From Streptomyces sp. QL37 (lineage in GTDB: Bacteria > Actinomycetota > Actinomycetes > Streptomycetales > Streptomycetaceae), in assembly GCF_002941025.1 (NCBI RefSeq), contig NZ_PTJS01000001.1, positions 6,365,766 to 6,429,765 on the forward strand: 64,000 nucleotides of DNA, in the 5' to 3' direction. A program made the translations under genes and the position numbers. The notes below the pieces were generated by a model. That model was not told the origin of the DNA. It saw only the letters and a list, made by a program, of their open reading frames with translations, and ran no database searches. Below are positions 7,596 to 15,764 of the stretch, in pieces (position 1 is the first letter of the stretch; every line of letters starts with the position of its first letter).

Positions 7596-8804
7596 ATGGC
7601 CGAGAACGCAGCGCCCGCCGATGACCTGCCGCTGTCCGGCATCACGGTCGTGAGCATCGAACAGGCGGTGGCCGCCCCCTTCGCGACCCGCCAGCTCGCC
7701 GACCTCGGAGCTCGGGTGATCAAGGTGGAGCGGCCGGGCGAGGGCGACTTCGCCCGCCGTTACGACACCACGGTGCACGGTCAGTCCAGTTACTTCGTGT
7801 GGCTGAACCGCTCCAAGGAATCGGTCACCCTGGACCTCAAGTCGGAACAGGGGCGGGAGGTCCTGGAGGAGCTCCTGGCGCAGGCCGACGTGTTCGTGCA
7901 GAACCTGGCGCCCGGCGCCGCCGCCCGCATGGGCCTGGGGGCCGACGCCCTGGCGGAGCGGTTCCCGTCGCTGATCCCGTGCTCGGTCACCGGCTACGGG
8001 TCGAGCGGGCCCTGGGCGGACCGCAAGGCCTACGACCTGCTGGTGCAGTGCCAGACCGGTCTGGTCTCGCTGACCGGCAGCGCCCAGGAGGCCGCGCGCG
8101 TCGGGGTGTCCGTCGCCGACATCGCCGCCGGCATGTACGCCTACAGCGGCATCCTCACCGCGCTGTTCACGCGGGCGACCCGCGGTTCCGTGCGTGCCGT
8201 GGAGGTCTCCCTCTTCGAGGCGCTGGCCGAATGGATGAGCCAGCCCGCCTACTACACGGCGTACAGCGGGGCGCAGCCGCCCCGGGTCGGTACCCGGCAC
8301 GCCACCATCGCCCCGTACGGCACCTACACCGCGGCCGACGGCAAGGACGTACTGCTCTCCGTGCAGAACGAACGTGAATGGGCGGCCCTCTGCGAGAAGT
8401 TCCTCGGCGACCCCGGACTCACCGACGACCCGCGCTTCGCCGGCGGGTCCGCGCGGGTGAGCCACCGTGAGGAGGTCGACGCGCTCCTGGCCGGGCGGAT
8501 CGCGGCCTCGGACAGTGGCGAGGTGATGGAGCTGCTCGACGCCATCGGCATCGCCAACGCCCCCGTCAACGACGTGAAGCAGTTCCTGGAACACCCCGTG
8601 CTGGCCGGCCGCGACCGCTGGCGGGAGGTGCCCCTGCCCGGCGGGGAGACGATGTCGGCCCTGCTGCCGCCCGTCGACCTGGCCGGCACCACCCCGCGCA
8701 TGGGCGCCGTGCCCGCCGTCGGGGAGCACACCGGACCGATCCTGGCCGAGCTCGGCCACACACCCGCGCGCATCGACGCCCTGCGGGCCGACGGCGCCAT
8801 CTGA
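7596..8804 (+). CDS. class III (CaiB/BaiF) CoA-transferase, probable itaconate/dicarboxylate CoA-transferase
   Basis: A 402-aa family III CoA-transferase that would move CoA from a donor thioester such as succinyl-CoA to a free acid. Family marks include the opening LPLSGITVVSIEQAVAAPFA, RQLADLGARVIKVERPGEGDFAR, LNRSKESVTLDLK, and the later RHATIAPYGTYTA. The ATG at 7596 follows a strong GGAGGAC. The open frame extends upstream to 7167 but that is antisense to lysR. Forty-five bases separate it from the acyl-CoA dehydrogenase gene, so the two form an operon. Together with the minus-strand hydratase and CitE-type lyase this supplies the activation step of an itaconate-like route. Oxalate, mesaconate or citramalate specificity cannot be excluded. 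Confidence 0.83.
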   Translation: MAENAAPADDLPLSGITVVSIEQAVAAPFATRQLADLGARVIKVERPGEGDFARRYDTTVHGQSSYFVWLNRSKESVTLDLKSEQGREVLEELLAQADVFVQNLAPGAAARMGLGADALAERFPSLIPCSVTGYGSSGPWADRKAYDLLVQCQTGLVSLTGSAQEAARVGVSVADIAAGMYAYSGILTALFTRATRGSVRAVEVSLFEALAEWMSQPAYYTAYSGAQPPRVGTRHATIAPYGTYTAADGKDVLLSVQNEREWAALCEKFLGDPGLTDDPRFAGGSARVSHREEVDALLAGRIAASDSGEVMELLDAIGIANAPVNDVKQFLEHPVLAGRDRWREVPLPGGETMSALLPPVDLAGTTPRMGAVPAVGEHTGPILAELGHTPARIDALRADGAI

Positions 8805-8849
8805 CCACCCGACACGCGAGCAGGACCGCGGCGAGGAGGCCGCCCCCAC

Positions 8850-10016
8850 ATGAGCACCCTCGACATCCTTTCCGAGGACGAGCAGTTCATCGTCAGCACG
8901 GTGCACGACTTCGTGGACAAGGACATCAAGCCCGTGGCGCGGGAACTCGACCACGCCAACACCTATCCCGAGGCCCTGATCGAGCAGATGAAGGAGCTCG
9001 GGATCTTCGGCCTCGCCGTCCCCGAGGAGTACGGCGGCACCCCGGTGTCGACCCCCTGCTACGTCCTCATCACCGAGGAACTGGCGCGCGGCTGGATGAG
9101 CCTGGCCGGCGCCATGGGCGGCCACACCGTGGTCGCCAAGCTGTTGCTCCGCTTCGGCACCGAGGAGCAGAAGCGGCGCTACCTCCCGCGGATGGCCACC
9201 GGCGAGGTCCGGGCCACCATGGCCCTCACCGAGCCGGGCGGCGGCTCCGACCTCCAGGCCATGCGCACCGTCGCCCGGAGGGACGGCGAAGGGTATGTGG
9301 TGGACGGATCGAAGACCTGGATCACCAACTCCCGCCGCTCGCAGCTGATCGCCCTGCTGTGCAAGACGGATCCGCAGGCGTCCCCGGCGCACAAGGGGAT
9401 CTCCATCCTGCTCGTCGAGCACGGCCCCGGGCTGACGGTCTCCCGCGACCTTCCCAAGCTGGGCTACAAGGGAGTGGAGAGCTGTGAGCTGTCCTTCGAG
9501 GGCTACCGGGCGCCGGCCGACGCGGTGCTGGGCGGGACCGAGGGCCACGGATTCGGCCAGATGATGAAGGGCCTGGAGACCGGCCGTCTCCAGGTCGCCG
9601 CCCGCGCGCTCGGCGTCGGCAGGGCCGCGCTGGAGGACTCCCTCGCCTACGCCCAGGAGCGGGAGACCTTCGGGAAGCCGATCTGGAGGCACCAGTCCGT
9701 CGGCAACCACCTCGCCGACATGGCGACCTCACTCACCGCCGCCCGCCAGCTCACCCTGTACGCGGCCCGCGAGGCGGACGCCGGGCGGCGCGTGGACATG
9801 GAGGCGGGCATGGCCAAGCTCTTCGCCTCCGAGACGGCCATGCAGATCGCCCTCAACGCCGTACGCATCCACGGAGGTTACGGCTACTCGACCGAGTTCG
9901 ACGTGGAGCGGTACTTCCGGGACGCCCCGCTGATGATCGTCGGCGAGGGCACCAACGAGATCCAGCGCAACGTCATCGCGAGCCAGTTGGTCAAGCGGGG
10001 AGGGCTCGACGCCTGA
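8850..10016 (+). CDS. acyl-CoA dehydrogenase of the CoA-acid locus
   Basis: A 388-aa FAD-dependent acyl-CoA dehydrogenase of normal length. It shows ATMALTEPGGGSDLQAM (flavin/substrate contact), DGSKTWITN, the helical QERETFGKPIWRHQSV, RIHGGYGYSTE and GEGTNEIQRN with Glu366 at the position of the catalytic base in short-chain members. A GAGGAGG ribosome site precedes ATG 8850. It is cotranscribed with the CoA-transferase. An acyl-CoA dehydrogenase also accompanies the itaconate genes of Pseudomonas, where its step is not essential to the three core reactions, so its substrate here is open. Confidence 0.85.
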   Translation: MSTLDILSEDEQFIVSTVHDFVDKDIKPVARELDHANTYPEALIEQMKELGIFGLAVPEEYGGTPVSTPCYVLITEELARGWMSLAGAMGGHTVVAKLLLRFGTEEQKRRYLPRMATGEVRATMALTEPGGGSDLQAMRTVARRDGEGYVVDGSKTWITNSRRSQLIALLCKTDPQASPAHKGISILLVEHGPGLTVSRDLPKLGYKGVESCELSFEGYRAPADAVLGGTEGHGFGQMMKGLETGRLQVAARALGVGRAALEDSLAYAQERETFGKPIWRHQSVGNHLADMATSLTAARQLTLYAAREADAGRRVDMEAGMAKLFASETAMQIALNAVRIHGGYGYSTEFDVERYFRDAPLMIVGEGTNEIQRNVIASQLVKRGGLDA

Positions 10017-10022
10017 ACGCGT

Positions 10023-10047
10023 GGGGCGGCCTCACCGAGGCCGTCCC
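10023..10047 (+). terminator. hairpin after the acyl-CoA dehydrogenase gene
   Basis: Arms 10023-10033 and 10037-10047 (GGGGCGGCCTC against GAGGCCGTCCC) pair over 11 bases with one G-T wobble around ACC, seven bases past the stop codon. Confidence 0.6.
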
Positions 10048-10167
10048 ACGGCCTCCGGGTCAGGCGTGTCCCGTGCGGGGCCGACCGGCGCCGAACTCCG
10101 GCGTGACGAACGGACGTTGTCATTCCGTGCCGTCGGACGGGCCCGGATTCCGTACGTGTCATGAACC

Positions 10168-10216
10168 TTGTCAGTTGCCGTCGGGCGCTCTATTGTCGCG
10201 GGCAGAAAGCGCTTTC
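10168..10216 (+). promoter_or_regulatory. promoter and palindromic operator of the pectate lyase gene
   Basis: TTGTCA (10168-10173), a 17-base spacer and TATTGT (10191-10196) form a good vegetative-type promoter. The perfect 12-base palindrome GAAAGCGCTTTC (10205-10216) sits at the expected transcription start. The central CGCG-like core with flanking A/T is typical of LacI-family operators in Streptomyces sugar genes. A repressor bound here would block initiation. About 190 bases of leader precede the start codon. Confidence 0.65.
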
Positions 10217-10408
10217 CCCTCCTGGTTCCGCCCGGTGGAAGCGTCCGCCGCGACGGCCGTCGCGACGGACGCGCACGAGCCGCCACCGGTCGGCGCAGGG
10301 CTCACGCACGACCCCGACGAGGCTGCCCGGTGACCACCGGCGGTCCCGCCGGTCCGCCGTTGCGACCGCGGCGAAACCCAGCACGTGAAGACGAATGGGG
10401 ACACGAAC

Positions 10409-11971
10409 ATGAGACGACCACTCGCACTGCGACTCAACGCCGCGCTGGCCACGCTGGCCGTGGCGGCCGCGACCGGTGTGGTGATGTCGATGCCCGAGGC
10501 CTCAGCGGCGGTGGCCGGCAACGCCACCGGCTACGCGACCCAGAACGGCGGGACGACCGGCGGAGCCGGCGGTGAGACGGTGCGGGCCACCACGGGTACC
10601 GCGATCCACGCGGCCCTGTGCGGCCGGGCCAGCAGCAGCACCCCGATCACCATCGAGGTCGAGGGCACCATCAACCACGGCAACACCACGAAGGTGTCGG
10701 GCGACAGCTGCAACACCGCCGCCGGTGTGATCGAGCTCAAGCAGATCAGCAACGTCACCATCGTCGGCGTCGGCAGCGGAGCCGTCTTCGATCAGCTGGG
10801 CATCCACATCCGTCAGTCCAGCAACATCATCATCCAGAACGTGACCGTCAAGAACGTCAAGAAGTCCGGCTCGCCCACGTCCAACGGCGGTGACGCCATC
10901 GGCATGGAGAGTGACGTCCGTAACGTCTGGGTCGACCACACCACTCTCGAGGCGTCCGGCGGTGAGTCGGAGGGGTACGACGGTCTCTTCGACATGAAGG
11001 ACAACACCCAGTACGTCACGCTGTCCTACAGCACCCTGCGCAACTCCGGCCGTGGCGGACTCGTCGGCTCCAGCGAGACCGAGCTGTCGAACGGCTACAT
11101 CACGTACCACCACAACCTGTACGAGAACATCGACTCGCGTGCGCCCCTGCTGCGTGGCGGTATCGCCCACATCTACAACAACTACTACGTGAAGCTCAAC
11201 GAGTCCGGCATCAACTCCCGGGCCGGCGCACGGGCCAAGGTGGACAACAACTACTTCAAGGACTCCAAGGACGTCCTGGGCACGTTCTACACCGACGCGG
11301 CCGGATACTGGCAGGTCAGCGGCAACACCTTCGACAACGTGACCTGGTCCGCCCCCGGCAGCGAGAACAACCCCGCCGGGCCCGACCCGAAGTCCAACAC
11401 CACCGTCAGCATCCCCTACGCCTACACCCTGGACAACGCGAGCTGTGTCCCGGCGATCGTGGGCGCGACGGCTGGTGCGGGCAAGGGCCTGAAGGTGTCC
11501 GACGGCAGCTGCTCGCCGACGACGCCGAGCCCCACGCCGACGCCGGACCCGACGGACCCGACGCCGGACCCGACGGACCCCACGCCCGACCCCACGCAGC
11601 CCAGCGGCACCAACCTCAGCCTCGGGGCCGGAGCCGACGGCTCCAGCAAGGCCAGCGGTTCGAGCTACGGCAATGTGCGGGACGGTGACATGAGCACCTT
11701 CTGGTCGCCTGCCGGCTCGACCGGTTCCGTCTCGGTCAAGTGGGGAACCGCCACCTCGATCGCCAAGATCAATGTGCGCGAGGCGTCGGGCTCCACCGGC
11801 AGCATCGGATCCTGGAGGGTCATCAACGGCGACACCGGTGCCGTCCTGACCTCCGGCAGCGGTGCGGGCGTCATCACCGTCCCGAAGACCTCGCTGAAGA
11901 AGATCACCTTCGAGATCACCGGCTCGACCGGTACCCCGAAGGTCGCCGAATTCGAGACGTACGCCGGATAG
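10409..11971 (+). CDS. secreted pectate lyase (PL1-type) with C-terminal carbohydrate-binding-like domain
   Basis: A 520-aa secreted enzyme predicted to cut polygalacturonate by beta-elimination. ATG 10409 has GGGGA upstream. A GTG at 10385 is less likely. Residues 1-34 are a signal peptide ending ASA. The parallel beta-helix follows, with NVTIVGVGSGAVFDQLGIHI, the calcium-site region GDAIGMESDVRNVWVDHTT, DGLFDMKDNTQYVTLSYS, YITYHHNLYENIDSRAPLLR with the catalytic-type Arg, and HIYNNYY. A linker of about 25 residues built from PTPDPTD repeats joins a roughly 120-residue C-terminal domain (NLSLGAGADGSSKASGSSYG onward) of discoidin-like type. It is monocistronic, ending at two strong hairpins. 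Confidence 0.9.
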   Translation: MRRPLALRLNAALATLAVAAATGVVMSMPEASAAVAGNATGYATQNGGTTGGAGGETVRATTGTAIHAALCGRASSSTPITIEVEGTINHGNTTKVSGDSCNTAAGVIELKQISNVTIVGVGSGAVFDQLGIHIRQSSNIIIQNVTVKNVKKSGSPTSNGGDAIGMESDVRNVWVDHTTLEASGGESEGYDGLFDMKDNTQYVTLSYSTLRNSGRGGLVGSSETELSNGYITYHHNLYENIDSRAPLLRGGIAHIYNNYYVKLNESGINSRAGARAKVDNNYFKDSKDVLGTFYTDAAGYWQVSGNTFDNVTWSAPGSENNPAGPDPKSNTTVSIPYAYTLDNASCVPAIVGATAGAGKGLKVSDGSCSPTTPSPTPTPDPTDPTPDPTDPTPDPTQPSGTNLSLGAGADGSSKASGSSYGNVRDGDMSTFWSPAGSTGSVSVKWGTATSIAKINVREASGSTGSIGSWRVINGDTGAVLTSGSGAGVITVPKTSLKKITFEITGSTGTPKVAEFETYAG

Positions 11972-11994
11972 CGACGAGGCCGCGGTGTCCGTCC

Positions 11995-12031
11995 GCCGCT
12001 CCGCGGGATCCCCGGGATCCCGCGGAGCGGC
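11995..12031 (+). terminator. strong terminator 1 after pectate lyase
   Basis: A near-perfect palindrome: arms 11995-12012 and 12014-12031 are exact 18-base complements around a single base, so a 16-17 bp stem with a tiny loop is expected. It begins 23 bases past the stop. Confidence 0.8.
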
Positions 12032-12082
12032 GGAGCGACGCGAGGCTGTGACGTCTCGGACCGCGGCCGGCTGCTGGCCCCC

Positions 12083-12116
12083 CGGACGGGGCCGTCGAAT
12101 GCGACGGCCCCGTCCG
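12083..12116. terminator. strong terminator 2, 15-bp perfect hairpin
   Basis: Arms 12083-12097 and 12102-12116 are perfect 15-base complements with the loop AATG. It may back up the first pectate lyase hairpin or be left from a gene once present in the decayed region downstream. Confidence 0.7.
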
Positions 12117-12443
12117 GTGTGCCGAGGCGCGTCCGGCATCTCCCTGCCGGACCGTCCGGTCCTTCCTCGCCGCCCCGGTAGGCGCCCGTCCGGCCCCGAT
12201 GTCCGGCCGGTGTCCGCCACGGCCTCGATCCGGTCGCGGATCCGGCCACATACCGGCCAGTTCCGGCTCTTCGCCCGACAGAGGCATCCGTATGCCCCCC
12301 GGGTCCGAATCATGGGCGGAGCCAGTGGCGCGGGCGGGGTCGCGGAGTCCTCCGGAACACGCGTGGCGCACGGGGCCGGGCAGGGGGCGAGCCCCGCCGA
12401 CGAGCGGCCGGGGCGGGCGGAGGGGGAGACACACAGCACCCCC

Positions 12444-12647
12444 GGGGCGGCCTCCGCGCTCATGGGCGGATTCCAGTTCACGTTCGGCGCGATCGCCTCG
12501 CCGCTCGTGGGACTGTTCGGCGAGGACAGCTCCCTGCCGATGGCGCTCATCATGCTGATCGCGCTCGCCGGTGCGGGGCTTTCCCCGGCCGGTCCGGCCC
12601 GGCCGTGGCGCGGTGACGGAGAGGTGACGGCGCGCTCGGGGAGGTGA
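12444..12647 (+). pseudogene. relic of a Bcr/CflA-type drug efflux transporter (last two helices)
   Basis: The frame read from 12444 to the stop at 12647 gives GAASALMGGFQFTFGAIASP and then LVGLFGEDSSLPMALIMLIA. This resembles the last two transmembrane helices and end of Bcr/CflA major facilitators. No other part of the roughly 400-residue transporter is recognisable in any frame between 11972 and 12443, and upstream residues are low-complexity Gly/Ala/Arg. No ribosome site fits. I read it as the 3' remnant of a deleted gene. The remaining 11972-12770 interval holds only this relic and two hairpins. Confidence 0.6.
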
Positions 12648-12770
12648 GACGCCGTTCGGCCCGCCCCCGGGGAGGCCTCCGCGGATGCGCCCTGTGGTGC
12701 AATCGACAGTCCGGGCCGGCCGAACTCCCCGACGGCCGACCCGATCCCGACTCGCGTGGAGGAACCCCTC

Positions 12771-14246
12771 ATGACCAGCACAGACTCCGCCCCCTCGGCG
12801 TCCGGGCCCCTCTGGTCCGCGAAGATCTTCGACGGCTCCTGGCGTGCTGCGGGCGGCGGAACCATCGAGGTGACCGCCCCCGCCACGGGCGAGGTCGTCG
12901 CGACCGTCGGCGCGGCCACCGCCGAGGACGTCGACACGTCGGTCGCCTCCGCGAGGACGGCGCAGCGTGCCTGGGCGAAGCTCGCCTACGCCGAGCGGGC
13001 CCAGGTCTTCATCAAGGCCTCCGCCCTGCTGGCCGCCGACCCCGACCGCATCGTGCGGTGGCTCGTCCCGGAATCCGGCTCAGGGCAGGGCAAGGCGCAG
13101 TTCGAGGTCGGACTGCTCGTCTCGGAGCTCAACGAGGCCGCGGCGCTGACCTCGGAGCCCTACGGCGAGCTGCTGCGGAGCTCGAAGCCCCGCCTCTCCG
13201 CGGTGCGCCGGCTCCCGCTCGGTGTCGTGGGCGTCATCAGCCCGTTCAACTTCCCCGCCATCCTCGCCCTGCGCTCGGTGGCCCCGGCGCTGGCGGCGGG
13301 CAACGCGGTGGTCCTCAAGCCCGACCCCCGCACTCCGGTGTCGGGCGGCCTCGCGCTGGCCGAACTACTGGCGGACGCCGGGCTGCCCGAAGGCCTGCTG
13401 CACGTCCTGCCGGGCGGGACCGAGGTCGGCGAGGCCCTGGTCGCGCACCCGGACGTGCCCTGCATCTCCTTCACCGGCTCCACCCCGGCCGGCCGCGCGA
13501 TCGGCACGGCGGCGGCCCCTCTGCTCAAGAAGGTCCACCTGGAGCTGGGCGGCAACAACGCCCTCCTGGTCCTCCCGGACGCCGACCTGGACGCAGCGGT
13601 CTCGGCCGGTGCCTGGGGGTCCTTCCTGCACCAGGGGCAGATCTGCATGACCACCGGACGCCATCTGGTGCATGTCTCCCAAGCCGCCGAGTACGCCGCC
13701 AAGCTCGCCGAGAAGGCGAACGGAATCCCGGTCGGCGACCCCATGGACCCGGCCAACGTGCTCGGCCCGGTCATCGACGAGCGGCAGCGCGACAGGATCC
13801 ACTCGATCGTCACGCGCACCGTCGAGCAGGGCGCGGAGCTCGCGGCGGGCGGCACGTACGACGGCCTGTTCTACCGGCCCACCGTCCTGACCGGTGTTCC
13901 GTCGGACTCCCCGGCGTTCGCAGAGGAGGTGTTCGGCCCGGTCGCCCCCGTCGTCGCGTACGAGACCGTCGACGAGGCCATCGACATCATCAACTCCTCG
14001 GAGTACGGGCTGTCCGTGTCGATCCTCACGGGCAACGCCTTCGCCGCCTGGGAACTCGCCGACCGGATCGAATCGGGCGCGGTGCACATCAACGACCAGA
14101 CGGTGGACGACGAGGCGGTGGCCCCCTTCGGCGGCACCAAGGCGTCGGGGACAGGAGGCCGCTTCGGAGGCAGGGCGAGCCTGGACACCTTCTCCGACGT
14201 GCAGTGGATCACCGCGCAGGCACAGATCGAGCGCTATCCGTTCTGA
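12771..14246 (+). CDS. NAD(P)-dependent aldehyde dehydrogenase, benzaldehyde/vanillin dehydrogenase-like
   Basis: A 491-aa aldehyde dehydrogenase superfamily member that oxidises an aldehyde to an acid. Visible motifs are VVGVISPFNFPAILALRSV, VLKPDPRTPVSG, ISFTGSTPAGRAIG (nucleotide binding), LELGGNNALLVL with the general-base Glu, and GQICMTTGRH with catalytic Cys292. EEVFGPVAPVV follows near the C-terminus. The CMTTGRH form around the cysteine is typical of aromatic aldehyde members. GGAGGA precedes ATG 12771. The next gene starts 238 bases on, so an operon is uncertain. A 2-oxoglutarate semialdehyde dehydrogenase role for the glucarate genes downstream is conceivable, but the sequence type argues for an aromatic aldehyde. 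Confidence 0.82.
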   Translation: MTSTDSAPSASGPLWSAKIFDGSWRAAGGGTIEVTAPATGEVVATVGAATAEDVDTSVASARTAQRAWAKLAYAERAQVFIKASALLAADPDRIVRWLVPESGSGQGKAQFEVGLLVSELNEAAALTSEPYGELLRSSKPRLSAVRRLPLGVVGVISPFNFPAILALRSVAPALAAGNAVVLKPDPRTPVSGGLALAELLADAGLPEGLLHVLPGGTEVGEALVAHPDVPCISFTGSTPAGRAIGTAAAPLLKKVHLELGGNNALLVLPDADLDAAVSAGAWGSFLHQGQICMTTGRHLVHVSQAAEYAAKLAEKANGIPVGDPMDPANVLGPVIDERQRDRIHSIVTRTVEQGAELAAGGTYDGLFYRPTVLTGVPSDSPAFAEEVFGPVAPVVAYETVDEAIDIINSSEYGLSVSILTGNAFAAWELADRIESGAVHINDQTVDDEAVAPFGGTKASGTGGRFGGRASLDTFSDVQWITAQAQIERYPF

Positions 14247-14484
14247 CCGTCCGGTGCGCGGCCGTGAGCCAGGAGCGCGGGACGGCGCCTGGCGGGAGCG
14301 GCTTGTCCGGGACGGGTCCTTCGTGCCTTACGCCGCCCCGGCCGGTGCTGCGATCATGTGCGTCGAGTCCTGGTCCGGCCCGGCGTGCGTCCGTGCCGGG
14401 CCGGCTACCCGCCGCCCCGGGCGGAGGAGCGCGTCGGCCGGCCCGCACCGTTCCGCCGCCCGGCTTCCCCTCCCGGAGTACCCC

Positions 14485-15711
14485 TTGAGCAGTCCGAGCA
14501 GCGACACCGGCCACACCCTCGACGTCCAGGCGATCCGTGCCTGCTTCCCGGCGCTGAAGGCGGGCACCGCCCGCTTCGACGCGCCGGGAGGCACCCAGAC
14601 GCCCCAGCAGGTCATCGAAGCGATCACCGAGGCCCTCACCCGTCCCCTGGCCAACCGCGGCGGGCTCACGGAGGGCGGACGCAACGCCGAGGCGATCGTG
14701 TCCGGCGCGCGGCAGGCCCTGGCCGACCTGCTCGGCTCGGAGGCCGGGTCGGTGGTGTTCGGGCGGAGCGCCACCCAGCTCGTCTACGACCTGGCGCGCA
14801 CCCTGGCCAAGGACTGGGGTCCGGGTGACGAGGTGGTGGTGTCCCGGCTGGACCACGACTCGAACATACGGCCCTGGGTGCAGGCCGCCGAGGCCGTGGG
14901 CGCGACGGTCCGGTGGGCCGACTTCGACCCCGCGACGGGTGAGCTCGGAACCGAGCACATCGAGGCAGTGCTCTCCGGCCGCACCCGGCTCGTGGCCGTC
15001 ACGGCCGCCTCCAACCTCATCGGCACCCGCCCCGACATCCCGGCCCTCGCGGCGCTGGTGCACGGGGCCGGTGCGCTCTTCCACGTCGAGGCGGTGCACT
15101 ACGCCTCGCACGCCACGGTCGACCTGGCCGCGCTCGGCGCGGACACCCTGGTCTGCTCGCCGTACAAATTCCTCGGACCGCACCTCGGCGTGCTCACCGG
15201 CCGGCGGGAACTGCTCCACAGCCTGCGGCCGGACAAGCTGCTGCCCTCCAGCGACGCCGTCCCCGAGCGGTTCGAACTGGGCACGCTGCCCTACGAACTG
15301 CTGGCGGGCGCGACGGCGGCCGTGGACTTCATCGCCGCGCTCGTCCCCGGAACCGGCAGCCGACGGGAAGACCTGGGCCGCGCGTTCACCGCGCTCGCCT
15401 CGCACGAGGACCGGCTGCGCGGCCGCATCGAGGAGGGCCTGGCGACGCTGGACGGAGTCACGGTGCACTCCCGCGCGGCACGGCGCACCCCGACCACGCT
15501 GTTCACGGTGGCGGGCAGGAAGCCGGAAGAGGTCTCCCGGCACCTGGCCGGACGCGGTGTGGACGCACCGTCGGGGTCCTTCTACGCGTGGGAGGCGTCC
15601 CACCGGCTCGGACTGGGCGAGGAGGGCGGCGTACGGGTCGGTCTCGCGCCCTACACGTGCGACGACGATGTCGACCGGCTCCTGAACGCGCTCGACGTGC
15701 CCCGCCGCTGA
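14485..15711 (+). CDS. class V aminotransferase, cysteine desulfurase-like
   Basis: A 408-aa PLP fold-type I enzyme of the cysteine-desulfurase-like group. I chose the TTG at 14485, which has CCGGAGTA upstream. Earlier in-frame codons belong to the shadow of the previous gene. It has DVQAIRACFPALKAG, the cofactor-phosphate region GRSATQLVYDLA, DHDSNIRPWV, and the Schiff-base Lys228 in CSPYKFLGPH. The residue that should hydrogen-bond the pyridine nitrogen is normally Asp (VDAVHYAPH in relatives) but is Glu202 here (VEAVHYASH). Activity might therefore be altered. No scaffold or Fe-S genes are nearby, so a housekeeping desulfurase role is unlikely and the substrate is unknown. Confidence 0.78.
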   Translation: MSSPSSDTGHTLDVQAIRACFPALKAGTARFDAPGGTQTPQQVIEAITEALTRPLANRGGLTEGGRNAEAIVSGARQALADLLGSEAGSVVFGRSATQLVYDLARTLAKDWGPGDEVVVSRLDHDSNIRPWVQAAEAVGATVRWADFDPATGELGTEHIEAVLSGRTRLVAVTAASNLIGTRPDIPALAALVHGAGALFHVEAVHYASHATVDLAALGADTLVCSPYKFLGPHLGVLTGRRELLHSLRPDKLLPSSDAVPERFELGTLPYELLAGATAAVDFIAALVPGTGSRREDLGRAFTALASHEDRLRGRIEEGLATLDGVTVHSRAARRTPTTLFTVAGRKPEEVSRHLAGRGVDAPSGSFYAWEASHRLGLGEEGGVRVGLAPYTCDDDVDRLLNALDVPRR

Positions 15712-15764
15712 CACGGCGGCAGGCGCCGGGCTGAGCGGAGCCCAGCGCCCCGGACGGCCCCCGC

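Noticed and set aside
5661..9710. 1349-codon minus-strand open frame
   Set aside because: Only its last 265 codons are a real gene (the alpha/beta hydrolase). The rest is antisense to the CoA-transferase, dehydrogenase and a frame of lysR.
11520..11600. Short direct repeats suggestive of a CRISPR-like array
   Set aside because: They code the PTPDPTD linker of the pectate lyase and have no spacers.
10502..12937. 811-codon minus-strand open frame over the pectate lyase
   Set aside because: Val/Asp/Gly-rich antisense of the lyase gene; the plus strand carries signal peptide and PL1 motifs.
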